This document shows positions 44,091 through 56,304 of a stretch of DNA of 64,000 nt, in pieces (positions within the stretch are counted from its first letter, which is position 1; every line of letters starts with the position of its first letter). Origin of the DNA: Lingula anatina (Eukaryota > Brachiopoda > Lingulata > Lingulida > Lingulidae); assembly GCF_001039355.2 (NCBI RefSeq), contig NW_019776036.1, forward strand, positions 1 to 64,000, in the 5' to 3' direction. Below the pieces are notes generated by a model. The model saw only the letters and a list, made by a program, of their open reading frames with translations, was not told where the DNA came from and did not search any database. The translations under genes and the position numbers were made by a program.

Positions 44091-47000
44091 TGTGTGTGTA
44101 TTAGATTTACACTTAATTTATTATGCATTAGTTTGCAAGGAATTCCTTCCTTGCAAATTAATCTTTTTATTACCTCTGCCTGTCATTATGTTGTAAGGTG
44201 GAGGCATGTTAGTTTATACCATATACTTGGTATCTAACAGCACTATCCACATTTATATTTAAGCCTCCACCCTCCCATTATAACTTTTGTGACCATGGGA
44301 TCTGTCTCTTCATTATTTTAGGATCTTCGCTCAACCCTGATACGTCTTATCCCAAATATTACAGTATATATAGTTTCTTACTTAATTGTGTCAGGAATCT
44401 GGATTTCTCATGTTTGGTAAGTTACTTGAAAAGTAGGACCAATACTTTAAACACACACACATACCAGTACACACACACAATATGTTCAGCCAAATCCTAT
44501 ACCAAAAGCTGAACATTTGTGTCAGTTGTGCAATATATGAGCTCAGCTGAGGATAAGCTTCTCTTCTGTCTACAGTACCTCATACAGCTATAGAAGTTAC
44601 ATTGTATGTAATAATAAGTAAAGCAAAAATCAATAAAGACATATATATATATATATAATAAGTTATATTTTTTTAACTTTAATTATTTTTTTTAAGAGAA
44701 AAGGCATTAACTTAGATTTGTTTCATGCTTTTTATTTACTTTTTTAGGCTGTTTGAAACAATCCAGAGAGCTGATGAGGTTGTTCTGTTTTTAAATCTGG
44801 TAAAGTATGTTTGGTATTAAAAGTTGAATCAGTATTATTTCCCACAACGGTAGCTTGTTCACTTTATGTAGCTCTCTTTTTCTTTTACTTACAGTATAAT
44901 TTCTTCAAAGGCTTTATTTTATCTTATAAACTACATGTATCAGTGACTTCTTTTTCATTCTCCATATAGAAAATTATGAAATATACGGTATATTATGTTG
45001 ATCTATCTGTTCATTAAGGAATCAAAATAGTTTGTCCAGAAATGTACTAAACAGAATCTGTTGTACATGTAGCTATTTTTCTTATAATACACTTCTTATA
45101 TTTTGAATTCTTTTATGTTCTAGGCTTTGTTAATGGTTGTTACATTTACCCCTTTTGTAGTAAGTACTGAAAAAGAATAATTGTAACAATTATAAGGATA
45201 ATATTTAGTACTTGTTGAATTGCATTTCTCCTATTTAACATGATTTGTACTTGAATGAGGAACCATAGTGTAGTAGTATATAATATAAATTAGTTTATAT
45301 TTTTTGTGAAAGAAACCATAATGAATGTGTTTCTGGATATTTTTGCAGTTACTAATAGCTGTTATTTTCCTTTGTGATGTTTCACCTGTAAAGTATGTAA
45401 TTCAGGTACTGTGAACATGCAAGGGCTTTAGATTATTAAAAAAATTCAATTCAATTTCAAAAAAAAAAAATTCAAAGTGCTGGGTGATATTTGTACATAT
45501 CTATGTAAACTAAACAGACATAATACTGCATATTTCACGTTATTTCAGTTCACACTTCTTGGACAGTTTTCTGAGTCAATGGAATATTTGGAGAAATATG
45601 ATGTTTTACCTGTGGTGCTGTTTGCTGCTACATTCATGTGCCTATTTGGAATACAGGTACTTATTTACAGTTATACAATAATTTAATACAGCTTCAAGTG
45701 TGGCAAAATTATGAGCTGTACACAGGTCTAGGTTGGAATGGGGCCTTATATTCTGTTTAAATCTGAATCCAATAGACTAAGTGTAAGATCTAAGGGAATT
45801 TATTTCAGTTTTATAAAACATATTCATTTGTCATGATTTATTGTTTTTTCTCTTACAGATAGTCCTTATTTATTATGTGTTCAAAGTGGAGAGGATAATG
45901 AAAGTAGAAGTTGTCCAAAATGAAGACAAGGTGAATATATATATATGGCATTTGTTTTTGATCAATAAATTTATCAAGGGTCTTCATTGTTCAAACACTA
46001 ATTTTTAGTTAATAACAATTTAATTCTATTTGCTATATTTTTGTTGTGTATCTTTGTACATATACAGCTATTATTGTCATACATTCAGAATTGCAAACAA
46101 TGAATTTTACTTTAAGGTACTGGAAATACCATTAATACCCGGTACATAAAACTGATATTTATTGTATGTCTAAGTATCACTGGCTAAAAAAAGTATACAT
46201 TGCTGCAAGTTTCAAGAAACACGTAGAAATGGACCATTTTTAATAAATAAGGCAAATTTTACATTTTCATTGTGTCACTTTCAGATGCAGCAAAGAAATG
46301 CCATGTTGTGGGGCGCAGGAATTCCCATGATTCTCTGCATATTAGCCATCATCTGTGCCCCCTTCTCACCCTTAGTGGTAGGCCATAGCATTTGATATAA
46401 TGATTTTATCATTCTGTATCAAGTATACATGTAATGAGGAAGAGCTTTTCAGCATAGCTTACACATTTTTTTACCAATTTGTAGTAATTGATGCATGTAC
46501 TGTACAGTTAAAATTTTATTCTTTCTAATTACGAAGAATTCCAAACAATCCTGTACAGTTAAAAATTTATTCTTTCTAATTACGAAGAATTCCAAACAAT
46601 CTTATCGTTTAAGTATTTTACATTGGTTTCATTCATGCTTTGTAGTAATTTACCACTGGAACTTTTAAGTTGAAAGCTTTTTCATGTCTTTTCCAACACT
46701 GTTCTAGGGTTTAATAGTGCTTGCACTAATTGTTGCATCAGGTGCTATAAGGAAGTGGGCCTACAAGATATATGAAAAATACAGAGGTAGGTCCCAGTTG
46801 ATATTTGTAATTTGTCCATGTTTGTGCAACATACATGTATATCAAATATATAGCATCTTAAATATACTTCAATATTCAGTGGGCTGTGAGAAATGTTTTG
46901 CTGGTGTTTTGTAGGAAATAGGGACAGCTCCATGCTTCTACATATAAATGTTAGACACAGACTTCTTAAGGAAGTTGTCAACAAAGAGAGAGTGGAGTGC

Positions 47001-49794
47001 TTCAGCGATGGAGTCTTTGCGATTGTTGCAACACTTATCATATTGGATATTTGGTCAGTATTTTGATTTTGTAAGTTTAATATAACTATTCCATTTTTGG
47101 TCAATGAGGAATTTTTACAAATTCTGTTGTATCAGTGAAAAAAGAATAAAAAATTGTACAATATTACACCAGAAATGGAAAAATTAACTAGAACATGGTA
47201 TATCAAGGCTTTTTTTTTTTTTTTTTTTTTTTTTTTCGAACCCATGCCAAATCACCCATTGGCAATTCTCCTCTGTAACCAGAACATGCATGAAGCAATT
47301 TTGTAAACTTCGTGAGAATTGTTATTAATGCGCTCCTAAATGCAGGGTTGTATTTGCAGACAAAAACATACCTTGATGTCCAAAGTTTGGTGTGCATATA
47401 TCTTATATTTTCTTCTTTTAAGAAATATGCATAACTTATATTTTCTTGTAATTTTTTATTTTTAAAAGTTAAAAGTTGACATAGTGATAAAGGATTATCA
47501 TGACTGACAAACCTTCAAGAATCTGACCCCGGGCTACATGTAGAATAATACTGTGAAAAGGCTTGTGGTATAATGTACATTCTAAACCCAATATTGGATT
47601 ACATTGCAGTGAAGATGACATCCCTACCATAGATGATGTCCGAAAGTTTGGTACTGTTTCTGCAGCATTGTCTCAGCACAGTAACATTTATGTGGCTTAT
47701 GCTGCAACCTTTATAGCAGTAGGACTGTTATGGTCTATGCATCATACACTTTTACATGTAAGTGGGTTTATTTTCATTTTTACGGCTTAACTTTCACTTT
47801 CACTTTCATTTGTACTGTGTCAGAAAAGCACACCCTGTTGTCTACTCCTGTAATCCACTCATACGTTTCATGCACAACTCTGTGACTGATTTAATTTGTA
47901 TCTATTGCTTAAAAAATGCAAATGCTGGTAAGCTGTTTTATTTAGCAATAGTATGTTTTTTAAACAGATTCGGACCCACTTAAATCAAATTGATCCCTAA
48001 TTTAGTTGTATATATCTTTTCAGTATATGATGAATATGAACCGACTGATGGTTTTCTTCAATAACTTGGCATTGGCCTGTATTGGCCTCAGTCCTCTGGC
48101 ATTCAAGATGACAACTGCATTTGAAGATCATGTGAGTTTTCTTCCATTTTTATTTTTCAGTCTTCATTTTTCACCCCTTTGAAGAGGTGCTATTATTCTA
48201 AAAATATAACTCATTAACGGAAACTTATTGTCACTGTGAAAAAATCTAATATCAGTTTTTTTTAATCCAGATATGAATTCTAGTTGTAATATTCACTAAT
48301 TCTAATTCCACTACATTAAAACAGCAATTTTACCTTTTTTAGACTTCAAATGTTTCACAGTTGATATGTGAAGACCTGTAAAAGTGTCCTGTCTTACATG
48401 AGGAACCATGTATTTAATATCATCACAACATTTTTCTTTACAGAAATATGGTAACAATAGTATGACAGCTGTCCAGTTCAATACAGCCATCTTATTCCTG
48501 GCAGCCATTTTCCAGGTGGCAGTATGGGTGACAGCTCTCTTTCACCAGTAAATATGTTATTTTAAATAAGATTAAAATATTATTTTTAAATGTAAAAAAT
48601 TACTTCCCTCAAAGATATCCAGATGTAATTAAAATTAATAAGAAAACTCTTTTGAGATTTTATTCAACAGCATCGTGTCAATTGTTTCATTGCAGATATC
48701 AATAACCTAAGTAAGTGCAGTAACATTTTTAAATCCATATAATGTGTTAAGTGAATCATTGGTGTAAATAGTATGCAAGTGTTTTGTTTTTATAGGAATG
48801 TTCACGTGACGCAGGAAGCAGCCTATTCCGGCAGAGACCATGCCTACATCACCATAAAATTGTCCATCTTTCCACTCCTTAGGTGAGATATTCTTTACCA
48901 ACCATTCTTTGCTTCCTCCTGGCATTGAGCAGAATACAGAAAAGCTGGTGTTTATATGAGTGCATTGAAAACTAGAGGAGGCTTGTTAATCTGTTAAACT
49001 GATTGCATTCAGCAAGAGTCCCAACGGAGTTGGATGGATTTAGATAAACCAATAGTTTCAATAGGAATGAGCCCTGAGTGAAAGATTTGTCAGAATCCTG
49101 TACATGAGATGATTAGAAGTACATGTTATGACAACTTATCATGCTATATGTTTTTAATTTGTGCTTTAATGAAAGTTATCCTCTTCCAGTTTGCTGATTT
49201 ACTTCATGAGTTTTGCATCAGAAGCTATATCTGTAACAGTTTTCAATGCGGTAAGAATCATGAATATTTGTCCATAATTTTCTAAGCTAACGTCTCATTT
49301 TTAACTGATATTGAATACCTAGAATAATTTTAAAAATAAAAATTACAAAAATATTTTAAGGACAGACTCAAGTAGTAAAAAATCAATCACTGTTTATAGT
49401 TATTTAGCTATGACACAAGTGTTAAAAAATATCAGTTATAAGCAGTTGCTGGCTACCGAGCTATACATTTAAACATATATCAATTTAAACAATAAATTTA
49501 TAGTTATCAGGTTCTTTTTTTAAAAGTGTTTAATATTGTGATATCATCCTTTGTTATGTACTTGTATCCATACGTGCATTTTCACAAGTAAATATCAGTG
49601 CATAAAATACGGTAAATTGTTCTTCTTTAAATATAATGTTTCAGATGCTTCTTGGAAGTCCAGCGTTGTTCTTGCTTTTGCGTGTTTTGTACCCCCAGTG
49701 CACCAAATTCTGTAGCAGAAGAAGGAATGCACACCAGGCAGCGCTGTCAATAATACGCCAAGAAGTGCCACCACAACTGTTTGGAGACAATTAA
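43219..49794 (+). CDS. TMEM175: TMEM175, endolysosomal cation channel, 17 exons
   Basis: The exons are 43219-43317, 43928-43966, 44322-44416, 44748-44799, 45124-45159, 45349-45405, 45549-45656, 45859-45930, 46285-46377, 46708-46786, 46915-47053, 47610-47757, 48024-48131, 48444-48547, 48796-48882, 49190-49250 and 49645-49794. All have GT-AG borders, and the frame encodes 508 residues (human 504). TMEM175 forms a K+/H+ leak channel of lysosomes. Two six-helix repeats are visible. The first signature is RVAAYSDAVFSIIATVMILP (residues 17-36), with Tyr where the family has Phe. The second is RVECFSDGVFAIVATLIILD near 269-288. The isoleucine gate positions appear conserved. Other family blocks are THTVIPE, WSMHHTLLH and a C-terminal cytosolic basic tail. 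Splits are frequent inside helices. Confidence 0.94.
43534..43563. repeat. C-rich CCCCACCCCG stretch
   Basis: Tandem CCCCACCCCG/CCCC units in TMEM175 intron 1. Confidence 0.7.
44036..44099. repeat. Compound (TC)n(TG)n microsatellite
   Basis: About 18 CT units are followed by about 13 TG units in TMEM175 intron 2. The order is the same as at 474-537. Confidence 0.95.
44641..44657. repeat. Short (AT)n tract
   Basis: About eight AT units in TMEM175 intron 3. Confidence 0.7.
46501..46602. repeat. 51-bp tandem duplication
   Basis: Two adjacent copies (46501-46551 and 46552-46602) beginning TGTACAGTTAAAA and ending CCAAACAATC are almost identical. They lie in TMEM175 intron 9. Confidence 0.92.
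47210..47236. repeat. Poly-T tract, possibly the tail of a minus-strand retrocopy
   Basis: About 26 T residues are followed by CGAACCCATGCC. On the minus strand this reads GGCATGGGTTCG and then poly-A, as at the 3' end of a short retroposed element. Its body and target duplications are not clear. It lies in TMEM175 intron 11. Confidence 0.4.
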
Positions 49795-50021
49795 GATTAT
49801 TTGACTTATAATCAAAATATACTGCATTTAAAAATACATTTGATGTATGTTTATTATTATATCATTGTTGCATAAAATGGAATTTATTGTGGCAGCTAAA
49901 GGATTTTAAAACACACATAGCCTTTGATTATGCGCAAAAATAATTTTTGGAAAAAAGATGTGCAATTTTTCTGTAATTTGTGTGTTTCATTTAGTCCTTT
50001 TTATAAACTAGGGGAAAATGG

Positions 50022-50068
50022 TCCCCCCCCCCCCCCCGGCCCCACCCCCACCCCACCCACTCCCCTCC
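50022..50068. repeat. C-rich tract
   Basis: A run of about 16 C residues is followed by CCCCACCCCCACCCC units. On the minus strand it has the G-run spacing of a potential G-quadruplex. It is downstream of the TMEM175 stop. Confidence 0.8.
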
Positions 50069-52328
50069 ATTTCAGCCTTTGTGTGCAGATGTAAGTAAAT
50101 GGAATGGTGCTGTGTCATGTACATGTACGAGATGCAGGAGAATAAGAATTGCATGATAAAGAATTTCATTTTATCTCTTGTTGCTGCATTCTACAGAACA
50201 AAATTAATGTGAACTTCCATACATTTTTCATATGAAGACATTTTGAGTTGAGTTACATAAAAATATGTATTGTTAACATTTAGTATTATAATTAACATGT
50301 TTTGTGCATTGGCGTAAGTCGTTTGCCTGATGTAAACTGGCAACAGTTATTAAAATATTTAGATGGGTTAAAAGATTCAGCTTAATTTTACATAACAGGG
50401 ATATTACATCAAAGACTTAATTATTTAATATACGTGTTCATTATTTATTGTTAATAACGTTTTTTTTTTTTTTTTTGAAAAAATCCCTACTATATCACAA
50501 TCTTCTTAAATCGCATAATAATATAATTCATGCTTTGCTTTGTCATTTATTTCCACCGCTCTCTTCGCTACATTTTATGAGAAGTTGCATGGTAAATATG
50601 CTTTACATACATGTTTTTATTTTTTCAATAAAGATTTTTTTATTCATCAAGAAAATTGTTGTTTTATTATTTGTTCTTTAGATGAGAAATGTTATTCAAA
50701 TAATGTGGCCGTTCCTGAATCCTAAACCTAAAGTATTTTTTTATCTGAAAAGACAAACTTGAGTTTGAATTGGAATGAACTGAACCGTCATTACGATGCT
50801 CTGTTCTATGAAATTAACTACGAGTTTCACCTTAAATATGTTTATATATAGAATGGTCCATAAAAAACGACCTGTTTTACTTTCCATCTCAATTTTGATA
50901 TAATTAAAATATTTCCAACTTTTTTTTCACCAAATTATTCCATAAAGATGACCATATTTTATCCTTGCAAATTCTGCAGAAATTGGAAATCTTTATACTC
51001 CCACTGGATATTGTCTGGTGCACCATAGGCAAATTCTACGGTGACACTTGGAAGGAGCGGAAAGTTCTGACGAACCTTCCCTGACAGAGCTCTCAGATAT
51101 AAAATGTATGGAAAAAGTTTTTTATTGAAAACCCTACTATATGTAATGTTCAAACATAATGTTATAGTGAGGAATGACGACAGCAGTTTGGAGCTTTCGA
51201 ACGTTTATTCACCGACTCTCTCTTCATACAACTTCAGAAATATTTATACTCAATTTCTTCGTACTGATCACGCATTTACTTGTTTTCTTTTCCATTGTCT
51301 TTGCGTGATTACAAAATATTTTCCATTCGCATGTTGCAATTCACCATGCAACATTTCCTTATTAGGTAATCCCTAAGAGATTTGTTTTCAATTAAAGATA
51401 TCTAAAATGTTATTTGGATTACTCATACTTGGACCTTATCCAAAACTCAGTTATCATGTGATAAATAGATGATCAAAATTAAAATATGTTATGAAATTAA
51501 CCAATCACATTAACTGTTACTGACTTTGACCTTTTCCATCTTTTTCTGACACTAAAAACATGTTCTACACTTGTTGACTCTTGGAGAAACTTAACTTACA
51601 CTCAATAACTCTTTGTCCCTTTTACTCATTTGATTCCGATTTAATTATTATCTGTGATTAGTGAAAGTGTAAGTAATTTGCTTTACAACAATAAGATGCG
51701 TAATTTATCTGTGGATGCATGGAATTTTTTTTAGACATAACTCCCATTCCCAATCCTATATAAGTGACTAGACCAGTCTTCAAATTATTGTTGTTTATTT
51801 TAAAAATGTATCACCCTACCCCTAAAAATATTTTAAAAGCCATAATGATTGGATCTGGAGCAACAGCAAACGACGTTTTCTTCTATCGTATACATGATAT
51901 GTCCTGGACAATGTATCCGAATTTTAGTAACGGAAATTGAGACTTGAGTTTCGCTTGTATTACGGTAAAAGAAATTTAGAGGTTAAAAGCAGGAGTATAA
52001 ATCTTAAATTTTCAACGGCTTTGGACAGTATTTACCCAGGTGATTACAGGAAGATGATTGCGATTTCATATTTCCTGGAAAATTAATGTTCTTGCTATTT
52101 ATAGGCCTGGTATGTATGATATATATAATCTGTCAAAGACTCTCAAAGGATTTTCAAAGATCCAGCGCCCAATCTGGAGCTCTCCCAAAATTTATTGGCG
52201 ATTGACAAAGAAAAGATATTAATTCATGAAAGCATTAAAATTACCAAAATAAAAAAGCATGTAGAATAATCTTTTAAGCGACACGGGGAAGCATTCTTTT
52301 GATTGGTTTTCAATCTTTTTATTGCGAG

Positions 52329-52350
52329 GGTGGGGGGTGGGGGGGGGGGA
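52329..52350. repeat. G-rich tract
   Basis: GGGTGGGGGGTGGGG followed by further Gs, in intergenic DNA. Confidence 0.8.
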
Positions 52351-53247
52351 CAGTCTTAAGTCCTATGGTCCTCCGTATTTCTTTCAAGAAAGGTGATAGA
52401 GCATGCTGTGAACATTTTTGGAAGGGTGGAGGCTCCCCGCCTGATATATTTTTAAGGGACTGATTTTCTATACTCTTTGACCACAGGTCCGCTAATAGTT
52501 TGTAACAAAATTATTGTCTATTAATTTAGAGGCCAAATTATTAATGTATTAATGGAAGCTACCAATACCTGGCATTTACATAATTCTCCTATCTTATTCT
52601 TACTATTATCTTATTCTTATTAGCAAAGACCTATACTGACGTCACACCCGACATTTGGTTAAGAAGTGTGAGGAAAGAGTAATTGTTGAGAGAGTATTAA
52701 TGATTTAATAATGTCAATTTAATACATTCACTCTTAATATTGGGTCCATTTGACTTTCCGAGTATCTTAACTGGTGCATTTTTCAATCAGAATATTTTGC
52801 AATTAGGCCTATCAAGAACCGATTTTGTCTTTTTAAGTAAAATGTGTTTATGTAGGCTAGGCCCTACTGGGCTCTTTGCGTAACATTTGTAGTTTTCCGC
52901 AAATTTTTCGGTGCAGTCACCCCCTTTCCCTGAGCTCACATAAAATAAGCACAAATATTTTTGATCGCGCCACACGAACTTCACATCTTTACAAATTGCT
53001 CACATTTAAAATAAATACCAGGGTGCTTGACGTAAACTTACAGATTATATAAATCAATTGTGTTGAAGTGTAATCTAAGTGTAAGCGCGTCAGTAATCGG
53101 TCACACTTTGTTGATTATTTGATATTGCTCTATTATAAGCTGTTAATACCTTTCTTAGGCGCATTGAGTGTTTTCCAATGCGCTCACCTGAAACCAAATC
53201 CGTTTTGTTGACTTAAACTCAGACTTAGCAACGGCTTGCTTGGATAC

Positions 53248-53361
53248 AAGATGGCCGACACAGGGTAGTACTGAAGGGCACAACAACAATCCATACGGTC
53301 TTTAAGTCATCATTCGGCATTATTTTTTGTCCCAGCGATGACAATCACATAGGCTTTAAAG
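53248..53361 (+). promoter_or_regulatory. Presumed 5' untranslated exon of the STPGP gene with TISU-like motif
   Basis: AAGATGGCCGAC at 53248-53259 fits the YY1/TISU pattern. Its ATG (53251) opens a 6-codon frame (stop included, ending 53268). The exon would end at 53361 with the donor GTAGGT, and the acceptor TTATAG at 53871-53876 lies 16 nt before the coding ATG. The transcription start is not known. Confidence 0.5.
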
Positions 53362-53722
53362 GTAGGTGATCATCTTCAAAAATCATTGTTATTCCATGAC
53401 GTGTGTAGAGGTTTTACTAAGATGAATTAATTAGCTCACGTAGTCCCCAATTGCGCTATACTGGAGTAGCACTTGGCGTTAATTCCGTGTCCCCATTTAG
53501 TCGATATATTGACACTTAGTAATTGTATTGAGCGCAATGTGCTGTCATGCTAAAGATTTTAGATTGTTCCTACACTTAATAAGTCCTACGTTGCGTGTCT
53601 GAAAGTCAAACGTCATTACTTTGCATCGAATTGTAGTTAAATAGGGTAATATATGCTATTCGCATTAAGAAAAACTAATAAACCTGCACGGAGTAGTTAA
53701 TCCAGCTGGGATCACATATAGG

Positions 53723-53724
<2 letters not shown>

Positions 53725-53797
<73 letters not shown>
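53725..53797. repeat. (TA)n microsatellite
   Basis: About 36 TA dinucleotides in the presumed 5' UTR intron of the STPGP gene. Confidence 0.95.
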
Positions 53798-53800
<3 letters not shown>

Positions 53801-53892
53801 CCTCTTGGTACTTATTGGCTTATTGTTCTATTATTGAACAGCGTCCTGAATATTAAACACGACTATCTAATTATAGATCTATATCAATACCC

Positions 53893-56304
53893 ATGGAGGA
53901 CCAACCTCCTAAGCCCGAGGGGGCAGTAGCCTCGCCCGCGCCAGTGACCAGCGCAACTGTCCGAAGATCACGGCCCGGATCACGCACCACTCAAAGCTCA
54001 AACGGAGATGTCTCCTTAAAACTAACTGACAATCAGCCAGATGACCAACACGTGGACGATGTATTGGACTGGACACAAAAGCTGAATACTTCAGACCTTG
54101 ATGAGGTCCCCAGCAGAGGAAAAAATGTGCCAAACGAGGACGAGCTACCTCCAACACCTAAAACTCCAGGGGGGACGAAGATTTCTCTTCCCCACCTTAC
54201 CCCCGGTACTGCTCAAATTGCTCGTATTCCTTCCCCACCACCGGAGTGGAAGCGGGAGCGAGAACTTACTCTGATGACAAGACGCTCGGCTAAGGGAAAG
54301 TTCCCACCAAAAGTCCGTCTGGCGACAGTTTCCATGTCAGCTCGGTAATTTATTAGAAAAAATATCTATTTATATATCTGTATATATACACTAGTACATG
54401 AGATTTTTAATATGTTACATTTCAGTATATCTACGGAGTTGATAGCTTAAAGGAATTCGGCGCAAATTTTCTTTATGTCTAAATATTTTTTCTTTCATTT
54501 TGCGCTATTTTAATCAAATGCTTTTAGTATCAAGACGGCGCACGATGCAGCTTTCTGGGCGCTTCCTCTCTGAATAGTTATCTTCGGCAACGAGAGCTAA
54601 AATGAAGTGGCAGTGTTAGTTTCATTTAATAAATTAAACACAGATTTTAATTATTTCATTTACATTTAAATGTTCATGCTGTAGACATCTTTTCTACGAA
54701 CATATGAAACCATAGTTTAATCATTTAATACTTTCAGCTCAAAGGCCTTGACGAAAAACCCCAGTATGTATTATGAANATTTATCCTATGAAGTGGTAAT
54801 ATACCATGAAGTATCTTAACACACGTGTGTGTGTGTGTGTGTGTGCGCGCGCGCGCGCGCGTAAGTGATTGTGCGTGTGTATGTCTGTGTGTGTGTGTGT
54901 GTATGTGTGTGTTTGAGAGAGAGAAAAGGAGAGATTTTCAATGTAGGTATGCAAGAATATTTGCACACTGAACGTGGGATAAAAATCGAAGACGGGGTTT
55001 GGGAATCATGATAGGACGAAATCCGAAGATGAGACAGCGCCAAAAATAAATACAAATACAGCACTTGGGGTGATATGATTCATTGCTGTATTTTCAGTGG
55101 CCTTCTCCTGCAAGCTACCCACTTCGTCCCACGCTGGGACCCCGCCAAAGCACGAGGACAGAGGCGCCATCTTATACCTTTGGTGCAAAACAGGACTTTG
55201 CCATAGGGAAACACGGTGCGTCGGTATAAATATTCATTAAACGTGCAATGTATCATTAAAATTGTGCCTAGATTATGAATGTTTCTCATGATTCATAACT
55301 GCCTTCCCACATTAAGATCTAGTACAGGACAAATTCCAAACTAATGACAGTGGATGATGATCAAGGTGAATCAAAACGAACCGTTGTACTGCGTATATCT
55401 GCATAACTTAATTCGTATTTCCACCCTTTAATGTGAAACCTTTTTCATTATGAACACAAAATTCAGGCGCGGAATTCGAGCCCTCCCCCAGCGCTTACAA
55501 CCCCGGCCAGGCGGACAGACAGCTCTATACCAGAGCCCCCACGATCATCCACAGTTTCCGTCACGATGGAACCGTGCTGTGGAAGTCTAAAGGTAATTTC
55601 CTCATGTTTACTTATTTAAAGGAACAATCACTCAACTTCCCTTTAAAAGCCTTTTCAACAATTTGTCAGTGATGTGATTGTTGACCTTGAAAAAAGGTTA
55701 TCATTGGGCTTTCCTTTTATTATTCTTATACTGTTTACTTAAACTAGTACCCATTGAACTATTTTACGAGCAAATGCAGCAAACATTACAGTTCCTACAC
55801 GGGGGCCACGCTATTAATAATGTATACCGCTCGAAGCCGTTTTTTTACGTTCTCCTCGCCCCTGGTTAAAATACAGCCAAATTAATACACGAGCCAGTCT
55901 GTTTACAGCACGAATCAGATTATTTACAGCAAGGATGAACTCGTCAACATAGCATCAAAGTGGATTACTTGATTGTGCATTTTAACCTTTCTTCATTACT
56001 CTTAGGTTCATTCATAGAAAATATAAATTTTACATAATCCCAAGCACTTCCAAAAACAGTCATTGAACTGCTCCATCGGCTTTGCATAATAGGCATTGAT
56101 ACAACCCGATCATTAACGTGACCACTGACTGCAAAAATGATCTCTTTTTTAACTTCAGACGCAGTCAAGAACCCGGGACCAGGCGCCTACAGTCCTAAAT
56201 ACTCACTGACACAGCGTAGCAACCCCTCATTCAGTTTTCGAGGGCTGGGCGACCGAGAGGACAAACCTTACATTGACGAATTTGGACCTTTTTCTGCGTT
56301 TTAG
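53893..56304 (+). CDS. STPGP/SHIPPO-repeat protein (ODF3/CIMAP-like), five coding exons
   Basis: The exons are 53893-54344, 54738-54795, 55098-55215, 55467-55592 and 56159-56304, giving 299 residues. The N-terminal half (1-150) is Pro/Ser/Thr-rich and disordered. The C-terminal half carries Pro-Gly-Pro type repeats: PSPASYPLRPTLGPR (from about 172), PSPSAYNPG (215-223) and NPGPGAYSPKYSL (from about 256), followed by FSFRG and the end GPFSAF. This pattern is typical of SHIPPO proteins, which bind microtubules of cilia and sperm flagella. Which family member this is cannot be settled here. Exon 2 is the least certain. It contains the N at 54778 and uses the donor GTAATA; only with the N counted as one base do all phases agree. 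Confidence 0.78.
54778..54778. other. Unresolved base (N), probably within a coding exon
   Basis: It falls inside the proposed exon 2 of the STPGP-repeat gene. Treating it as one base keeps the frame from exon 1 to exon 3. Confidence 0.9.
54826..54914. repeat. Compound (GT)n(GC)n(GT)n microsatellite
   Basis: GT units pass into about nine GC units and then back to GT/GTAT units. It is in the intron following exon 2 of the STPGP gene. The alternating purine-pyrimidine run could adopt Z-DNA. Confidence 0.9.

Larger units (their letters stand above)
49795..53230. other. TMEM175 3' UTR and intergenic DNA
   Basis: A candidate AATAAA for TMEM175 lies at 50627-50632. C-rich DNA (50022-50068) and a G-rich run (52329-52350) are present. 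One unexplained minus-strand frame lies at 50959-51153. No recognisable domain was found on either strand. Confidence 0.6.

Noticed and set aside
47210-47397. SINE with a tRNA-type promoter
   Set aside because: A GGTTCGA-like box is present, but it directly adjoins the poly-A and no A box at the right spacing or clear target duplication is visible.
51104-51376. 90-codon plus-strand frame in the intergenic stretch
   Set aside because: AT-driven composition, no splice or domain support, and overlap with the more protein-like minus-strand frame.
54781-55064. Minus-strand frames with Thr-His and Arg-Ala runs
   Set aside because: They are translations of the GT/GC microsatellite.
55098-55215. 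Alternative reading of STPGP exon 3 starting with a split ATG codon (Met-Ala-Phe)
   Set aside because: The other frame gives PSPASYPLRPTLGPR and continues in phase into the following SHIPPO repeats.
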